Shown: piece after piece, positions 1 through 9,015 of the stretch
Numbering within the stretch: position 1 is the stretch's first letter
How the letters are laid out: each line of letters starts with the position of its first letter
Assembly: GCF_011493005.1 (NCBI RefSeq)
Contig: NZ_CP049156.1
Location: forward strand, 1,240,001-1,304,000
Length of the DNA: 64,000 bases
Direction of reading: 5' to 3'
From: Caballeronia sp. SBC1
GTDB lineage: Bacteria > Pseudomonadota > Gammaproteobacteria > Burkholderiales > Burkholderiaceae
Made by a program: the position numbers and the translations under genes
Notes under the pieces: model-generated
Told to the model about the DNA's origin: nothing
The model's input: the letters and a program-made list of their open reading frames with translations, nothing else
Database searches by the model: none

Positions 1-549
1 CACCTTCTGGAAGTCGTTGGCCGGGCAAACGACTTCAATGCTGCCATCGTCATTCGTGACCACGTCGTCCGCGCCCGCTTCGAGCGCCGCTTCCATCAGC
101 TTGTCTTCGGACGTGCCGGGAGCGAACAGGAACTGGCCGACGTGATCGAACATGAACGCCACCGAGCCGTCCGTGCCCATGTTGCCGCCGAACTTCGAGA
201 ACGCGTGGCGGACTTCCGCAACGGTCCGGGTACGGTTGTCCGTCATGGTGTCCACGATGATCGCCGCGCCACCGATTCCGTAGCCTTCGTAGCGAATTTC
301 TTCATACGTAGCGCCGTCGACACCGCCCACGCCGCGCTGGATCGCGCGGTTGATGTTGTCCTTGGGCATGTTGGCGTCGTAGGCCTTCTCGACGGAGAGC
401 CGCAGGCGCGGGTTCGTGTCCATTTCTCCGCCGCCCATGCGTGCTGCGACCTGGATTTCCTTGATAAGACGCGTCCAGACCTTGCCACGCTTGGCATCGG
501 TCGCCGCTTTCTTATGCTTGATGTTGGCCCATTTTGAATGACCCGCCAT
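1..549 (-). CDS. yebC: YebC/PmpR-family protein (C-terminus outside window)
   Basis: The reverse strand from the ATG at 549 reads [20 protein letters not shown] and continues open to the left edge, giving the first 183 residues of a family usually about 240 long. The N-terminal MAGHSKW...KHKK signature and the following GGG/NPRLRLA-like segment are typical of YebC/TACO1 proteins. Family members act in the cytosol as DNA-binding regulators or as translation factors that relieve ribosome stalling at proline runs; which role applies here cannot be told. The gene is truncated only by the window. Confidence 0.93.
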   Translation of the reverse strand, partial: MAGHSKWANIKHKKAATDAKRGKVWTRLIKEIQVAARMGGGEMDTNPRLRLSVEKAYDANMPKDNINRAIQRGVGGVDGATYEEIRYEGYGIGGAAIIVDTMTDNRTRTVAEVRHAFSKFGGNMGTDGSVAFMFDHVGQFLFAPGTSEDKLMEAALEAGADDVVTNDDGSIEVVCPANDFQKV

Positions 550-987
550 ACCTTTCTCCATAGCGCGCGAGCTTCTCTCGCACGCCTGTATGTCAATGAT
601 GCCGCCTTATCCCGAAAAGGCGCTTTTCGCCAGCCGGCATTTTTATGTTCGCGCTGCATGGTTGCAGGGCCTAAATGCCCGAGCGTGGCACGGCGCACGC
701 CCTGTTTTTGCGGTTCCGTGGGACAGGACCGGTTGCTGATAAGCCGCAAATCCACTATTGCGCGAACTAACACCCCCGCCGAGAACTTGCCGCTGGCCGA
801 ATGACGCCAGACAATTCCGAATGACGCCGGCCAACCCCTTCAGCCAACTCATTCAGCCAGCCCAATGCACGAACCGCCTATTTGGCGGACCCGAATTTTA
901 TCATGGCGCGCCGTTTCGGCAGGCGTTGGCCTTGCTGACACGGCGCGCACGTCCTCTCATGTTGCCGGGTTGAAGCTCGGTTCTGTA
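550..987. other. Intergenic region between yebC and upp
   Basis: This 438-bp stretch holds no convincing gene: its open frames are short, arginine-rich and resemble nothing recognised. It should carry the yebC promoter on the minus strand and the 3' end of the upp transcript. An imperfect dyad (GGCGCGCCGT near 905, ACGGCGCGC near 940) could be the upp terminator, but no T-run follows it. Confidence 0.5.
797..828. repeat. Short direct repeat, 12 bp twice
   Basis: CCGAATGACGCC occurs at 797-808 and again at 817-828, a 20-bp period, upstream of yebC. It could be a tandem regulator site or chance duplication; nothing else supports a function. Confidence 0.4.
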
Positions 988-1641
988 CTAGTTTTTCGTG
1001 CCAAATAGCCGGTCACCGGCGTCGCCCAGACCAGGCACGATATACGCGTGCTCGTTCAGATGAGAGTCGAGAGAGGCCACGTACAGCTTCACGTCCGGGT
1101 GGGCGTCCGAGAAGACCTTCACGCCTTCTGGCGCCGCAACCAGTGCCACGAAGATGATGTTTTCACCGAGCACCTTGCGCCGTTTCATTACGTCCACGGC
1201 ATGGACCGCTGAATAGCCGGTTGCCACCATTGGATCGCACAGGATAAACACGCGCTCTTCCAGGTCGGGTGGCAGACGCACAAGATACTCGACCGGCCGG
1301 TGGTCTTCCGCGCGATACACGCCAATATGGCCGACCCGCGCCGACGGAATCAGGTCCAGCAGCCCGTCCGACATGCCGATCCCGGCCCGAAGCACTGGCA
1401 CGATAGCCAGCTTCTTGCCGGCGATCACAGGCGAGTCCACGGTGACCAACGGGGTTTCGACACGCTTGGTGGTCAGCGGCAGGTTGCGCGTGATTTCATA
1501 ACCCATCAGCAGCGTGATTTCGCGCAGCAACTCGCGAAACGTTCGCGTGGACGTGTCCTTGTCCCGCATGTGCGTCAGCTTGTGCTGAATCAGCGGGTGG
1601 CTGAGGATGAAGAGATTGGGGAAGCGGCTGTCCTGTTTCAT
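988..1641 (-). CDS. upp: Uracil phosphoribosyltransferase
   Basis: The 217-residue protein matches the full length of Upp, which makes UMP from uracil and PRPP in cytosolic pyrimidine salvage. Visible marks are the N-terminal [18 protein letters not shown] segment, the [15 protein letters not shown] block, the PRPP loop [11 protein letters not shown], and the uracil-binding C-terminal region around [16 protein letters not shown]. It is transcribed away from the SDR gene. Next to it on the same strand lies yebC, 438 bp away, so the two are probably separate transcripts. Confidence 0.97.
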   Translation of the reverse strand: MKQDSRFPNLFILSHPLIQHKLTHMRDKDTSTRTFRELLREITLLMGYEITRNLPLTTKRVETPLVTVDSPVIAGKKLAIVPVLRAGIGMSDGLLDLIPSARVGHIGVYRAEDHRPVEYLVRLPPDLEERVFILCDPMVATGYSAVHAVDVMKRRKVLGENIIFVALVAAPEGVKVFSDAHPDVKLYVASLDSHLNEHAYIVPGLGDAGDRLFGTKN

Positions 1642-1955
1642 GGAATTCGCGCGGTTGCCGCGGCATTAAGTGTGGATTCGGGTGATTCGTTCGGTTCTGA
1701 AGCCGCGTTGGTTTTGCATGGCTGTGCTCAAGCAATGACGCCAGTTTACCCAAATTACGCGTGCCGAAAGCGGAGATTGCGGGCGATAGGCCGTCCGGCT
1801 TATTGCGCGGCCGACGTCCGATCCCTCATTCTTCTAGAATTGCATCAAGCGGTCCGCACGTACGGAAGGCGGACCAGGATTCGGCGCAAGACTTCACTAC
1901 CCCGGTTTTAATCGTTTCCACCGGTTTCAACGCGGACAACCAGAAAGGGACAGCA
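1642..1955. other. Divergent promoter region upp / SDR
   Basis: These 314 bp separate the divergently transcribed upp and SDR genes and must carry both promoters. No clean -35/-10 pair or regulator site stands out. The plus-strand frame of the SDR gene stays open upstream to 1761, but that part is not protein-like. Confidence 0.5.
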
Positions 1956-2735
1956 ATGGACATGGGAATCAAGGGGCGCACGGCGCTCGTGTGCGCGGCC
2001 AGCAAGGGTTTGGGACGCGGTTGCGCCGAGGCGCTGGCGGCCGAGGGCGTCAACCTCGTAATCGTGGCGCGTACGCCCGGTCCGCTCGAAGCCACGGCCG
2101 AGCATCTTCGTGCAAGCTTTGGCGTGACTGTGACGGCGGTAGCGTGCGACATCACCACGGAAGAAGGCCACGCCGCGGCTCTGGCCGCGTGCCCTGCGCC
2201 GGACATTCTCGTGAACAATGCCGGCGGGCCGCCGCCGGGGGATTTCCGGCAATTCTCGCGCGACGACTGGATCAAGGCGCTTGATTCGAACATGCTGACG
2301 CCGATCGAGCTGATCAAGAAGACGCTCGACGGCATGATCGAGCGTGGCTTTGGACGTATCGTGAATATAACGAGCTCGTCGGTGAAGGCGCCTATTGACG
2401 TGCTGGGTCTGTCCAACGGTGCGCGTTCAGGGTTGACGGGTTTTGTCGCGGGTTTGTCGCGCAAGGTCGCGGCGACCGGTGTCACCATCAACAACCTGCT
2501 GCCGGGCTCTTTCGATACCGACCGGCTCGTCACCACGTTCGAGGCGGACGCGAAGGCGAACAACATCTCGGTGGAAGAGGCCAAGAAGCGCCGCATGAGC
2601 CGGCTGCCGGCGGGCCGCTTCGGTACGTCGGAGGAGTTCGGTAAGGCGTGCGCGTATTTGTGCAGCGTCCACGCCGGCTATATCACGGGGCAAAATCTGC
2701 TGATCGACGGCGGTGCTTATCCGGGCACATATTGA
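1956..2735 (+). CDS. SDR-family NAD(P)-dependent oxidoreductase
   Basis: A 259-residue short-chain dehydrogenase/reductase. The start at 1956 is preceded by AGAAAGGGA and gives [20 protein letters not shown], a normal SDR N-terminus with the cofactor motif [13 protein letters not shown] follows near residue 87. The ITSSSV segment carries the catalytic-serine region, but the usual YxxxK tetrad is replaced by a segment reading [10 protein letters not shown], so the canonical Tyr/Lys are not in place. The C-terminal [11 protein letters not shown] motif is typical of FabG-like enzymes. The substrate is unknown. mgsA follows 49 bp downstream and qor after it, so the three may form an operon acting on reactive carbonyls. 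Confidence 0.88.
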   Translation: MDMGIKGRTALVCAASKGLGRGCAEALAAEGVNLVIVARTPGPLEATAEHLRASFGVTVTAVACDITTEEGHAAALAACPAPDILVNNAGGPPPGDFRQFSRDDWIKALDSNMLTPIELIKKTLDGMIERGFGRIVNITSSSVKAPIDVLGLSNGARSGLTGFVAGLSRKVAATGVTINNLLPGSFDTDRLVTTFEADAKANNISVEEAKKRRMSRLPAGRFGTSEEFGKACAYLCSVHAGYITGQNLLIDGGAYPGTY

Positions 2736-2784
2736 ACGTATTGATCGTCGAATCCCACAAAACATCACAACCGGGAGGCATTTC

Positions 2785-3171
2785 ATGACCCCACGCGTCG
2801 CGCTGATTGCGCACGACATGAAGAAAGATGACATCGTGGCGCTAGCCGGCGAATTCGCGGCCACACTGGCACAGTGCCGGTTGGTGGCGACCGGTACGAC
2901 CGGTGCGCGGATTGCGGCGGCCCATGGTTTGGAGGTCGAGCGCAAGCTCTCCGGACCGTTTGGCGGCGATCTGCAGATTGGCGCTGAACTGGCCGAGGGG
3001 AGGGTCGACGTGGTGGTTTTCCTGCGCGACCCCATGACGCCGCAACCGCACGAGCCGGACATCAATGCGCTGGTGCGCGCGTGCGACGTCCACAACGTGG
3101 CGTGCGCAACGAATCTCGCGACAGCACGCATGATTCTCGACGACCTGAAGCTACGGCTGGGTCGAGCTTAG
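2785..3171 (+). CDS. mgsA: Methylglyoxal synthase
   Basis: The 128-residue product aligns end to end with MgsA, which converts dihydroxyacetone phosphate to methylglyoxal and phosphate as a bypass of lower glycolysis. The start at 2785 has GGGAGG 7 bases upstream. Conserved features visible are AHD (10-11), ATGTTG (35-40), [12 protein letters not shown] with the catalytic aspartate at 62, and [11 protein letters not shown] with His89 and Asp92, matching Asp71, His98 and Asp101 of the E. coli enzyme with an offset of 9. Phosphate normally inhibits the enzyme allosterically. Confidence 0.96.
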   Translation: MTPRVALIAHDMKKDDIVALAGEFAATLAQCRLVATGTTGARIAAAHGLEVERKLSGPFGGDLQIGAELAEGRVDVVVFLRDPMTPQPHEPDINALVRACDVHNVACATNLATARMILDDLKLRLGRA

Positions 3172-3231
3172 ACCGCGCTGAATAGTAACAATTGGTTAGT
3201 GACCGGCAGACGCCGGCAAAGGGAGACAAGG

Positions 3232-4206
3232 GTGACAAAGGCGATTCGATTCGATAAAACCGGTGGCCCGGAAGTGATGAAATGGGTCGACGTCGAAGTG
3301 GGCGAGCCGGGCAAGGGCGAGATTCGCGTGAAACATCATGCGGTCGGCTTGAACTTCATCGACGTGTACTTTCGTACCGGGCTATATCCCATGCCGCTGC
3401 CCGCCGGACTGGGCATGGAAGCCGCAGGCGAGGTAACCGCGGTCGGCGAAGGCGTGACAGGTTTCAAGGTAGGTGACCGGGTGGCTTACGCCTCACGGCC
3501 GCCGGGCGCTTATGCGCAAGAACGGGTCATGTCGGCGCAGTATGTCGTGCGTCTGCCTGACGCAATAGCGTATGAGGACGCGGCGTCGGTGATGTTGCAG
3601 GGACTGACTGCGCAATATCTGCTGCGACGGACGTATCGCGTGAAAGCAGGCGACACGATCCTGATCCACGCGGCGGCCGGCGGCGTGGGCATGCTCGCGT
3701 GCCAGTGGGCGAAGGCGCTCGGCGCGACGGTGATTGGTACGGTTGGATCGGACGAGAAGGCCGAGCTCGCGAAGGCGCACGGCTGCGATCATCCGATCGT
3801 CTATACCCGTGAGGATTTCACGAAGCGGGTACGCGAGATTACGAATGGCGCGGGCGTGCCTGTGGTCTACGATTCGATCGGCAAGGACACCTACACGGCA
3901 TCGCTCGACTGCCTTGCACCGTTGGGCATGTTCGTGAGTTTCGGCAATACATCAGGGCCGTTGCCACCCATCGATTCTTCCGAGTTCGCCGGGCGTGGAT
4001 CGCTGTATTTCACGCGGCCCACGTTGTTCAGCTATATCGCCAAACGCAGCGATCTTGAGGAGATGACGGGCGAACTGTTCAATGTGTTGAGCACAGGCCA
4101 GGTTAAGACGAGCGTGCGGCAGCGGTATCCGCTGGCCGAAGCGGCAAGGGCACACGAAGATCTGGAGGCGCGCCGAACCACGGGGTCGACAATTTTCCTG
4201 CCTTGA
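3232..4206 (+). CDS. qor: Quinone oxidoreductase (zeta-crystallin/Qor type)
   Basis: A 324-residue zinc-independent medium-chain dehydrogenase, close in length to E. coli Qor. The GTG at 3232 has GGGAGA upstream and gives MTKAIRFDKTGGPEVMKW, the typical Qor N-terminus; the frame is open further upstream but less likely. The catalytic N-domain contains GLNFIDVYFRTGLYP, and the Rossmann domain has the NADPH motif AAAGGVG (about residue 148). It would reduce quinones or enones with NADPH in the cytosol. It lies 60 bp after mgsA and may be co-transcribed. Confidence 0.93.
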   Translation: MTKAIRFDKTGGPEVMKWVDVEVGEPGKGEIRVKHHAVGLNFIDVYFRTGLYPMPLPAGLGMEAAGEVTAVGEGVTGFKVGDRVAYASRPPGAYAQERVMSAQYVVRLPDAIAYEDAASVMLQGLTAQYLLRRTYRVKAGDTILIHAAAGGVGMLACQWAKALGATVIGTVGSDEKAELAKAHGCDHPIVYTREDFTKRVREITNGAGVPVVYDSIGKDTYTASLDCLAPLGMFVSFGNTSGPLPPIDSSEFAGRGSLYFTRPTLFSYIAKRSDLEEMTGELFNVLSTGQVKTSVRQRYPLAEAARAHEDLEARRTTGSTIFLP

Positions 4207-4209
4207 TCA

Positions 4210-4257
4210 GAGCGTAAGAGCGTAAGAGCGCAAGAGCGCAAGAGCGCAAGAGCGTAA
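4210..4257. repeat. Octamer tandem repeat GAGCGYAA x6
   Basis: Six perfect head-to-tail copies of GAGCGYAA (Y = C or T) begin 3 bases after the qor stop codon. The array is non-coding, is followed directly by GGGGGCGG, and looks like a simple-sequence tract prone to slippage. Confidence 0.9.
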
Positions 4258-4680
4258 AGGGGGCGGACGCGGCGCTTTCGTGCCGCGCCGTCCATTGCGG
4301 GCAGCGAGATGAACGCGATTAGAAATATTCGGCGGATAACGCATCGGACGGGGCCGCCTTGCGATCCGCGTTACTGGAATGTCCGCTGTAAGACCACCGC
4401 AACAGAGCCTCGCCGGGAAGGTCTGTCGCAGTGCCATTTACACATTCTTTACGTCCGCATCCCGATCTTTGACCTGCCTTTTACGTCGGCGCGCTTAATG
4501 TTCGGGCCAGCGTTCAATACTTGGGGAAAATGCCTGGCAGCAAAACCTACATCGGACCCTGCGCCGGAGACACGACACGTACCGGCCCGCCATACGGGGA
4601 AAGCCGCGTGTCAGTATGTTGATGTTGAAACAAAGAAATCGAACCTCGCCTCGGATGCGACCGTTCTAAATAGCTAAAAA
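4258..4680. other. Non-coding region upstream of kdpD
   Basis: These 423 bp carry no recognisable gene. In many bacteria kdpF-A-B-C would sit here, yet no KdpC-like sequence is present in any frame. The last 60 bases are relatively A/T-rich and end in an A-run immediately before the kdpD ATG, without a clear Shine-Dalgarno sequence. Confidence 0.55.
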
Positions 4681-7545
4681 ATGAATCGCCCAAACCCAGA
4701 CGAGCTGCTCGGAAGACTGCAAAGAGAGGAAGAGAAGCGTCATCGCGGACGGCTGAAGATATTTTTTGGCGCATCGGCGGGGGTGGGCAAGACCTACGCC
4801 ATGCTGCTTGCGGCGCGGGGAAGGAAACAGCAGGGGGACGACGTAGTTATCGGCGTCGTGGAAACGCATGGCAGAAGCGAAACCGCCGCGTTACTGGAAG
4901 ACCTCGAACAACTGCCGTTGGCGAACATCACGTATCGAGGCCATGCGCTCCAGGAATTCGATCTCGACTCAGCGCTTCAGCGCCACCCGCAACTTGTCCT
5001 CGTCGACGAACTCGCCCACTCCAACGTCCCCGGCGCGCGTCATCTGAAACGCTGGCAGGACGTGCATGAACTGCTGGACGCAGGCATTGACGTCTACACC
5101 ACGGTCAATGTCCAGCATCTGGAAAGCTTGAACGACATTGTTGGCCAGATCACGCAGATCCGCGTGTTCGAGACGGTTCCGGATCGCGTGCTGGATCAGG
5201 CCGATGAAGTCACGCTGGTCGATCTTCCGCCCGAGGAACTGCTGGAACGGCTGCGCCATGGCAAGGTCTACCTGCCGCAGCAGGCGGAACATGCCGTCCG
5301 CAATTTCTTTCGCAAAGGCAACCTGATCGCGCTGCGTGAACTGGCGTTGCGGCGCACGGCGGATCGCGTCGATGCCCAGATGCGCGAATACCGCGCGGAT
5401 CGTTCTATCGAGAGAATCTGGCAGGCGCGCGACCGGCTGGTGGTGTGCATTGGGCCGGGACCGGAAGCCCCTACGCTCGCGCGCGCTGCGGCAAGGCTCG
5501 CGGCAAGCCTGCGCTCGGACTGGATCGCGGTCTATGTCGAAACGCCGCAACTGCAAAAACTTTCTGATGCTCGTCGCGAACGCACGCTCGCCGCGCTCAA
5601 GCTCGCCGCTGAACTGGGAGCCGAGACGGTGACGCTGGCCGGTGACGATGCAGTTGCGACGTTGATTGGGTACGCGCAGGCGCGCAACGCGTCGAAACTG
5701 GTGGCAGGCGCGTCGAAACATCGCGGTTTCGCACGATGGCTACAACGGCCGTTCGGCGAGCGCTTGGCAGAGCACGCTGGCGACCTCGACCTCACGCTGA
5801 TTCGAGCGCGGGAGAGCGACCGAAGCGAAGCAAGCGACTCGGGCGATCGGAGCGGATCGTCGTCGCAAGAAGAGGGGCTCGCCCCCGACTGGCACGACGC
5901 GCTGAGCGCCGCGCGCGAGCAGCGCTCGGCGCCGCGGGGCTACGCGTACGCCATTGCGATCTGCGCGGTCATCACGCTGCTCGCGAGCCAGATCCGCAAT
6001 CATTTCGATCTCACGAACCTCGTGATGTTTTATCTGATCGGCGTGATTTACACAGCGGCGCGTATTGGCCGCGGTCCGGGCGTGCTGCTGTCGTTCCTGA
6101 GCGTCGCGGCCTTCGACTTCTTCTTCGTGCCGCCGCGCATGTCGCTGTCCGTCTCCGATACCCAATACCTGCTGACCTTCGCCGGCATGCTGCTGACGTC
6201 GCTGGTGATCAGCCACCTCACATCGAGCTTGCGACGCGAGGCGCGCGTTGCGTCCAAGCGCGAGCGTCGCACCGGGGCGATGTATGCAATGGCTGGCGAA
6301 CTCGGCGCGGCGCTTGGCGTCGAGCAGATCGTGGGTATTGGCATGCGGCACGTAAGCGAAGTATTTCGCGCGAAAGTGGCCCTGCTGCTGCCCGATTCCA
6401 GCGACAAAGTCCGCCAGAAACTCGATCCATCGGATATGTCGGTGGCTGCGCTGCTGCTTGATGCAAGCGCGCTGGATCTCGATGTTGGCCAATGGGTCTA
6501 CGACCAGCAGAAGCCGGCCGGTCACGGAACCGACACGCTGCCTGCTGCCGCCGCGCTTTATCTGCCGCTCAAGGCACCAATGCGCACGCGCGGCGTGCTC
6601 GCGGTGCTCACGCGCAACGCTGGCGAACTCGATGTCCCTGAACAAAAGCGCATGCTCGACGCATTCGCCGCGCAGATCGCGCTGGCGCTCGAACGGGTGC
6701 ATTACGTCGAGATTGCACGCGACGCGCTGGTGAGCATGGAGTCCGAGCGCCTGCGCAATTCTCTGCTGTCCGCCATCTCGCACGATTTGCGCACGCCGCT
6801 TACGACCATTGTCGGTTTTGCATCCATGCTCGCCGAAGCGCACGGTGATGCCCGTTCGCCGGCCAACGCTGAGTTGATCGCGGCAATCCACGATGAATCG
6901 TTGCGCATGACCGGCATTGTCACGAACTTGCTGGACATGGCGCGCTTGCAGGCGGGCGGTCTGCGGCTGAACCGGCAATGGTCGCTCCTTGAAGAGACGG
7001 TCGGCGCGGCGCTGCGGGCGTGCCGGCGCGTTTTGAACGGCCGCCCGGTCGAGGTGCGTCTGCCCGCGGACCTTCCGTTCCTGCAACTCGATGCCGTGCT
7101 GATGGAGCGCCTCTTCTCGAATCTGCTCGAGAACGCTGCGAAATATACGCCGCCGGGCTCGAAGCTCGTCATTGGCGCGGAGAGCCTGAGTATGGATGGC
7201 AAGCCGTTCGCGCGTGTCTATATTGACGATAACGGTCCGGGTTTGCCCGCGAACATGGGAGACCGCGTGTTCGAGAAATTTACGCGCGGCGAGAAGGAGT
7301 CGGCGAAGCCTGGCATTGGGCTCGGGCTCTCGATTTGCCGCGCAATCGTGCAGGCGCACGGCGGTACAATCGGCGCGAATAACCGGCTGGACGGCAGTCT
7401 TCCGGACCCGCAGGTCCAGGGCGCGCGCTTCTGGTTCACCTTGCCCGTGGATGCACCGCCGCCTGTGCCCAGTTTCTCCGACGAAGCCGAACAGGATTTC
7501 GTCGATTTTTCCCCGTCGGACCTTAAGCCCCATGAAGCCCCATGA
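4681..7545 (+). CDS. kdpD: Sensor histidine kinase KdpD
   Basis: A 954-residue membrane sensor kinase of the K+-limitation system, somewhat longer than E. coli KdpD (894). Order of parts: cytosolic KdpD domain with Walker A GASAGVGKT at 30-38 and the LVDELAHSN Walker B; a Usp-like domain about 250-375; an acidic, Ser-rich linker about 380-415; a cluster of four membrane segments about 420-520; a GAF-like region about 540-660; and a kinase core with phospho-accepting His701 in SHDLRTPLTT, an N-box (ENAAKYTPPG) and GxGLGLS. Its stop overlaps the kdpE start by 4 bases. The pump genes kdpFABC are not adjacent. Confidence 0.96.
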   Translation: MNRPNPDELLGRLQREEEKRHRGRLKIFFGASAGVGKTYAMLLAARGRKQQGDDVVIGVVETHGRSETAALLEDLEQLPLANITYRGHALQEFDLDSALQRHPQLVLVDELAHSNVPGARHLKRWQDVHELLDAGIDVYTTVNVQHLESLNDIVGQITQIRVFETVPDRVLDQADEVTLVDLPPEELLERLRHGKVYLPQQAEHAVRNFFRKGNLIALRELALRRTADRVDAQMREYRADRSIERIWQARDRLVVCIGPGPEAPTLARAAARLAASLRSDWIAVYVETPQLQKLSDARRERTLAALKLAAELGAETVTLAGDDAVATLIGYAQARNASKLVAGASKHRGFARWLQRPFGERLAEHAGDLDLTLIRARESDRSEASDSGDRSGSSSQEEGLAPDWHDALSAAREQRSAPRGYAYAIAICAVITLLASQIRNHFDLTNLVMFYLIGVIYTAARIGRGPGVLLSFLSVAAFDFFFVPPRMSLSVSDTQYLLTFAGMLLTSLVISHLTSSLRREARVASKRERRTGAMYAMAGELGAALGVEQIVGIGMRHVSEVFRAKVALLLPDSSDKVRQKLDPSDMSVAALLLDASALDLDVGQWVYDQQKPAGHGTDTLPAAAALYLPLKAPMRTRGVLAVLTRNAGELDVPEQKRMLDAFAAQIALALERVHYVEIARDALVSMESERLRNSLLSAISHDLRTPLTTIVGFASMLAEAHGDARSPANAELIAAIHDESLRMTGIVTNLLDMARLQAGGLRLNRQWSLLEETVGAALRACRRVLNGRPVEVRLPADLPFLQLDAVLMERLFSNLLENAAKYTPPGSKLVIGAESLSMDGKPFARVYIDDNGPGLPANMGDRVFEKFTRGEKESAKPGIGLGLSICRAIVQAHGGTIGANNRLDGSLPDPQVQGARFWFTLPVDAPPPVPSFSDEAEQDFVDFSPSDLKPHEAP

Positions 7546-8240
7546 GCGAACCTAACCTCACTGTCGTGTTGATCGAGGACGAAAAGCAGATTCGCCGCTT
7601 TGTGCGCGCGTCGCTCGAGGCCGAGGGCATTACCGTGCACGAAGCGGAAACGGGCAAGCAGGGGCTGGTGGAGGCGGCAACCCGCAAGCCGGATCTCGTG
7701 ATTGTCGATCTCGGTCTGCCCGATACCGACGGTCTCGATGTGATCCGCGAACTGCGAAGCTGGACCGAATTGCCGGTGATCGTGTTGTCGGCGCGTACGC
7801 AAGAAGAGGAGAAGGTCGCGGCGCTGGATGCCGGCGCTGACGATTACCTGACCAAGCCGTTCGGCGTATCGGAACTGATGGCGCGGATTCGCGCGCATTT
7901 GCGGCGTCGCAATCAGGCGGCGTCGAGTGAATCGCCCCTGGTGAAATTCGGCGATGTAGTCATCGACCTCGGCCTGCGCCAGGTCACGCGTGCAGGCGCC
8001 CCCGTGCATCTGACGCCGATTGAATACCGGCTGCTTTCAACGTTGGTTCGGCACGCCGGCCGCGTGTTGACGCATCGCCAGTTGCTGCGCGAAGTGTGGG
8101 GGCCGTCGCATGTGGAAAGCCACCACTACCTGCGCATTTACATGGCGCACCTGCGTCAAAAACTGGAACGCGATGCCGCGCAGCCGGAGCATATTGTCAC
8201 GGAAACGGGCGTGGGTTATCGGCTGATCGGAGCGGTCTGA
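7542..8240 (+). CDS. kdpE: OmpR-type response regulator KdpE
   Basis: A 232-residue two-domain regulator. The receiver domain has the acidic pair EDE near 12-14, phospho-acceptor Asp56 in VDLGLPDTDG, and Lys in DYLTKPF. The C-terminal OmpR/PhoB winged helix contains LTPIEYRLLSTLVRHAGRV and ends in VTETGVGYRL. Translational coupling to kdpD (ATGA overlap) marks it as the cognate partner. It would activate the kdp promoter, which is not in this window. Its last 25 bases overlap the convergent gene at 8216-8872. Confidence 0.96.
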   Translation: MSEPNLTVVLIEDEKQIRRFVRASLEAEGITVHEAETGKQGLVEAATRKPDLVIVDLGLPDTDGLDVIRELRSWTELPVIVLSARTQEEEKVAALDAGADDYLTKPFGVSELMARIRAHLRRRNQAASSESPLVKFGDVVIDLGLRQVTRAGAPVHLTPIEYRLLSTLVRHAGRVLTHRQLLREVWGPSHVESHHYLRIYMAHLRQKLERDAAQPEHIVTETGVGYRLIGAV

Positions 8241-8872
8241 ATTGCATCGAGCACATCGTCTATTGGCACGTCGCCGCCGACAAACCCGATCACCTCGTTG
8301 CGTATATCGCGTTTGATGCATTCCACCGTGACGCGTGCAACGTCGTCGCGTGAAACGAGCGCCGCATCTGCGCTGCGTTGGATGGAGAGTGCAATCGTGC
8401 CACGGCCAATTTCGTCGGAGAGCGGTCCTGGTCGCAAGATCACGTGTGGAACGCCGCTTGCTTGGACGTAGTCATCGGCTTCGCGCTTCATTTTCGAGTA
8501 GTGCTTGAGCGCAAGCGGGCTGGATTGCGGCCAGTATGCGGAGATCGCGCTGATGACCACCAGCTGTTTTGTCCGGCGGCGTTTCGCGTAGTCGGCGGTG
8601 CGTAGGACGGCGTCGCGATCGATTGCACGTTCCTCGTTCACGCCTTCGCTTTCCGCCGATCCTGCTGCGTAGATTACGTGGGTGACGTCGTCAAAGGCGT
8701 GGGAGAAATCGTATGTCAGATCACCGAGCACGATTTCGGCGCCGAGTGCGGCGAACTCACCGCGGTGCGCGGATTTGCGCAGCAAGACTTTGAAGGGGAG
8801 GGATGCAGCGCGTAGTTGCCGGGCAATGTGGCGACCGGTCCGGCCGTGCGCGCCGATGAGCAGGACTTTCAT
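8216..8872 (-). CDS. NAD(P)-binding protein, atypical SDR (NmrA/YwnB-like)
   Basis: A 218-residue protein that begins MKVLLIGAHGRTGRHIARQL, giving the GxxGxxG dinucleotide motif at 7-13. It also shows VLGDLTYDF and THVIYAAGS segments and a SAYWPQSS/YSKMKREAD region resembling the SDR active-site area. Such proteins are NADPH-binding sensors or reductases of unknown substrate. It is convergent with kdpE, with a 25-bp overlap of the coding ends. Confidence 0.85.
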   Translation of the reverse strand: MKVLLIGAHGRTGRHIARQLRAASLPFKVLLRKSAHRGEFAALGAEIVLGDLTYDFSHAFDDVTHVIYAAGSAESEGVNEERAIDRDAVLRTADYAKRRRTKQLVVISAISAYWPQSSPLALKHYSKMKREADDYVQASGVPHVILRPGPLSDEIGRGTIALSIQRSADAALVSRDDVARVTVECIKRDIRNEVIGFVGGDVPIDDVLDAIQTAPISR

Positions 8873-9015
8873 TGCTGGTTCGCTCCTTCTGTTTGTGGGC
8901 AGGAGCTAAAACGGTAAGCGATTTTTGGAATCCATGCACTGGGGGCGGGCACCTACCAGTCGCCGTAACCCGCCCACGCCTACCCACGCCGCCCGTCCCC
9001 TGACAAGCAAAACCG

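Noticed and set aside
4309..4677. 122-codon frame upstream of kdpD as a kdpC remnant
   Set aside because: The translation has no KdpC feature such as the N-terminal membrane helix; composition looks random.
5740..7533. 597-codon open frame antisense to kdpD
   Set aside because: Its Arg/His/Gln-rich composition and lack of any domain mark it as the mirror of a high-GC gene; kdpD is unambiguous on the other strand.
8590..8615. GTAGGAC match to the signalling-block dyad
   Set aside because: It lies inside the coding sequence of the NAD(P)-binding protein and matches only one half of the motif.
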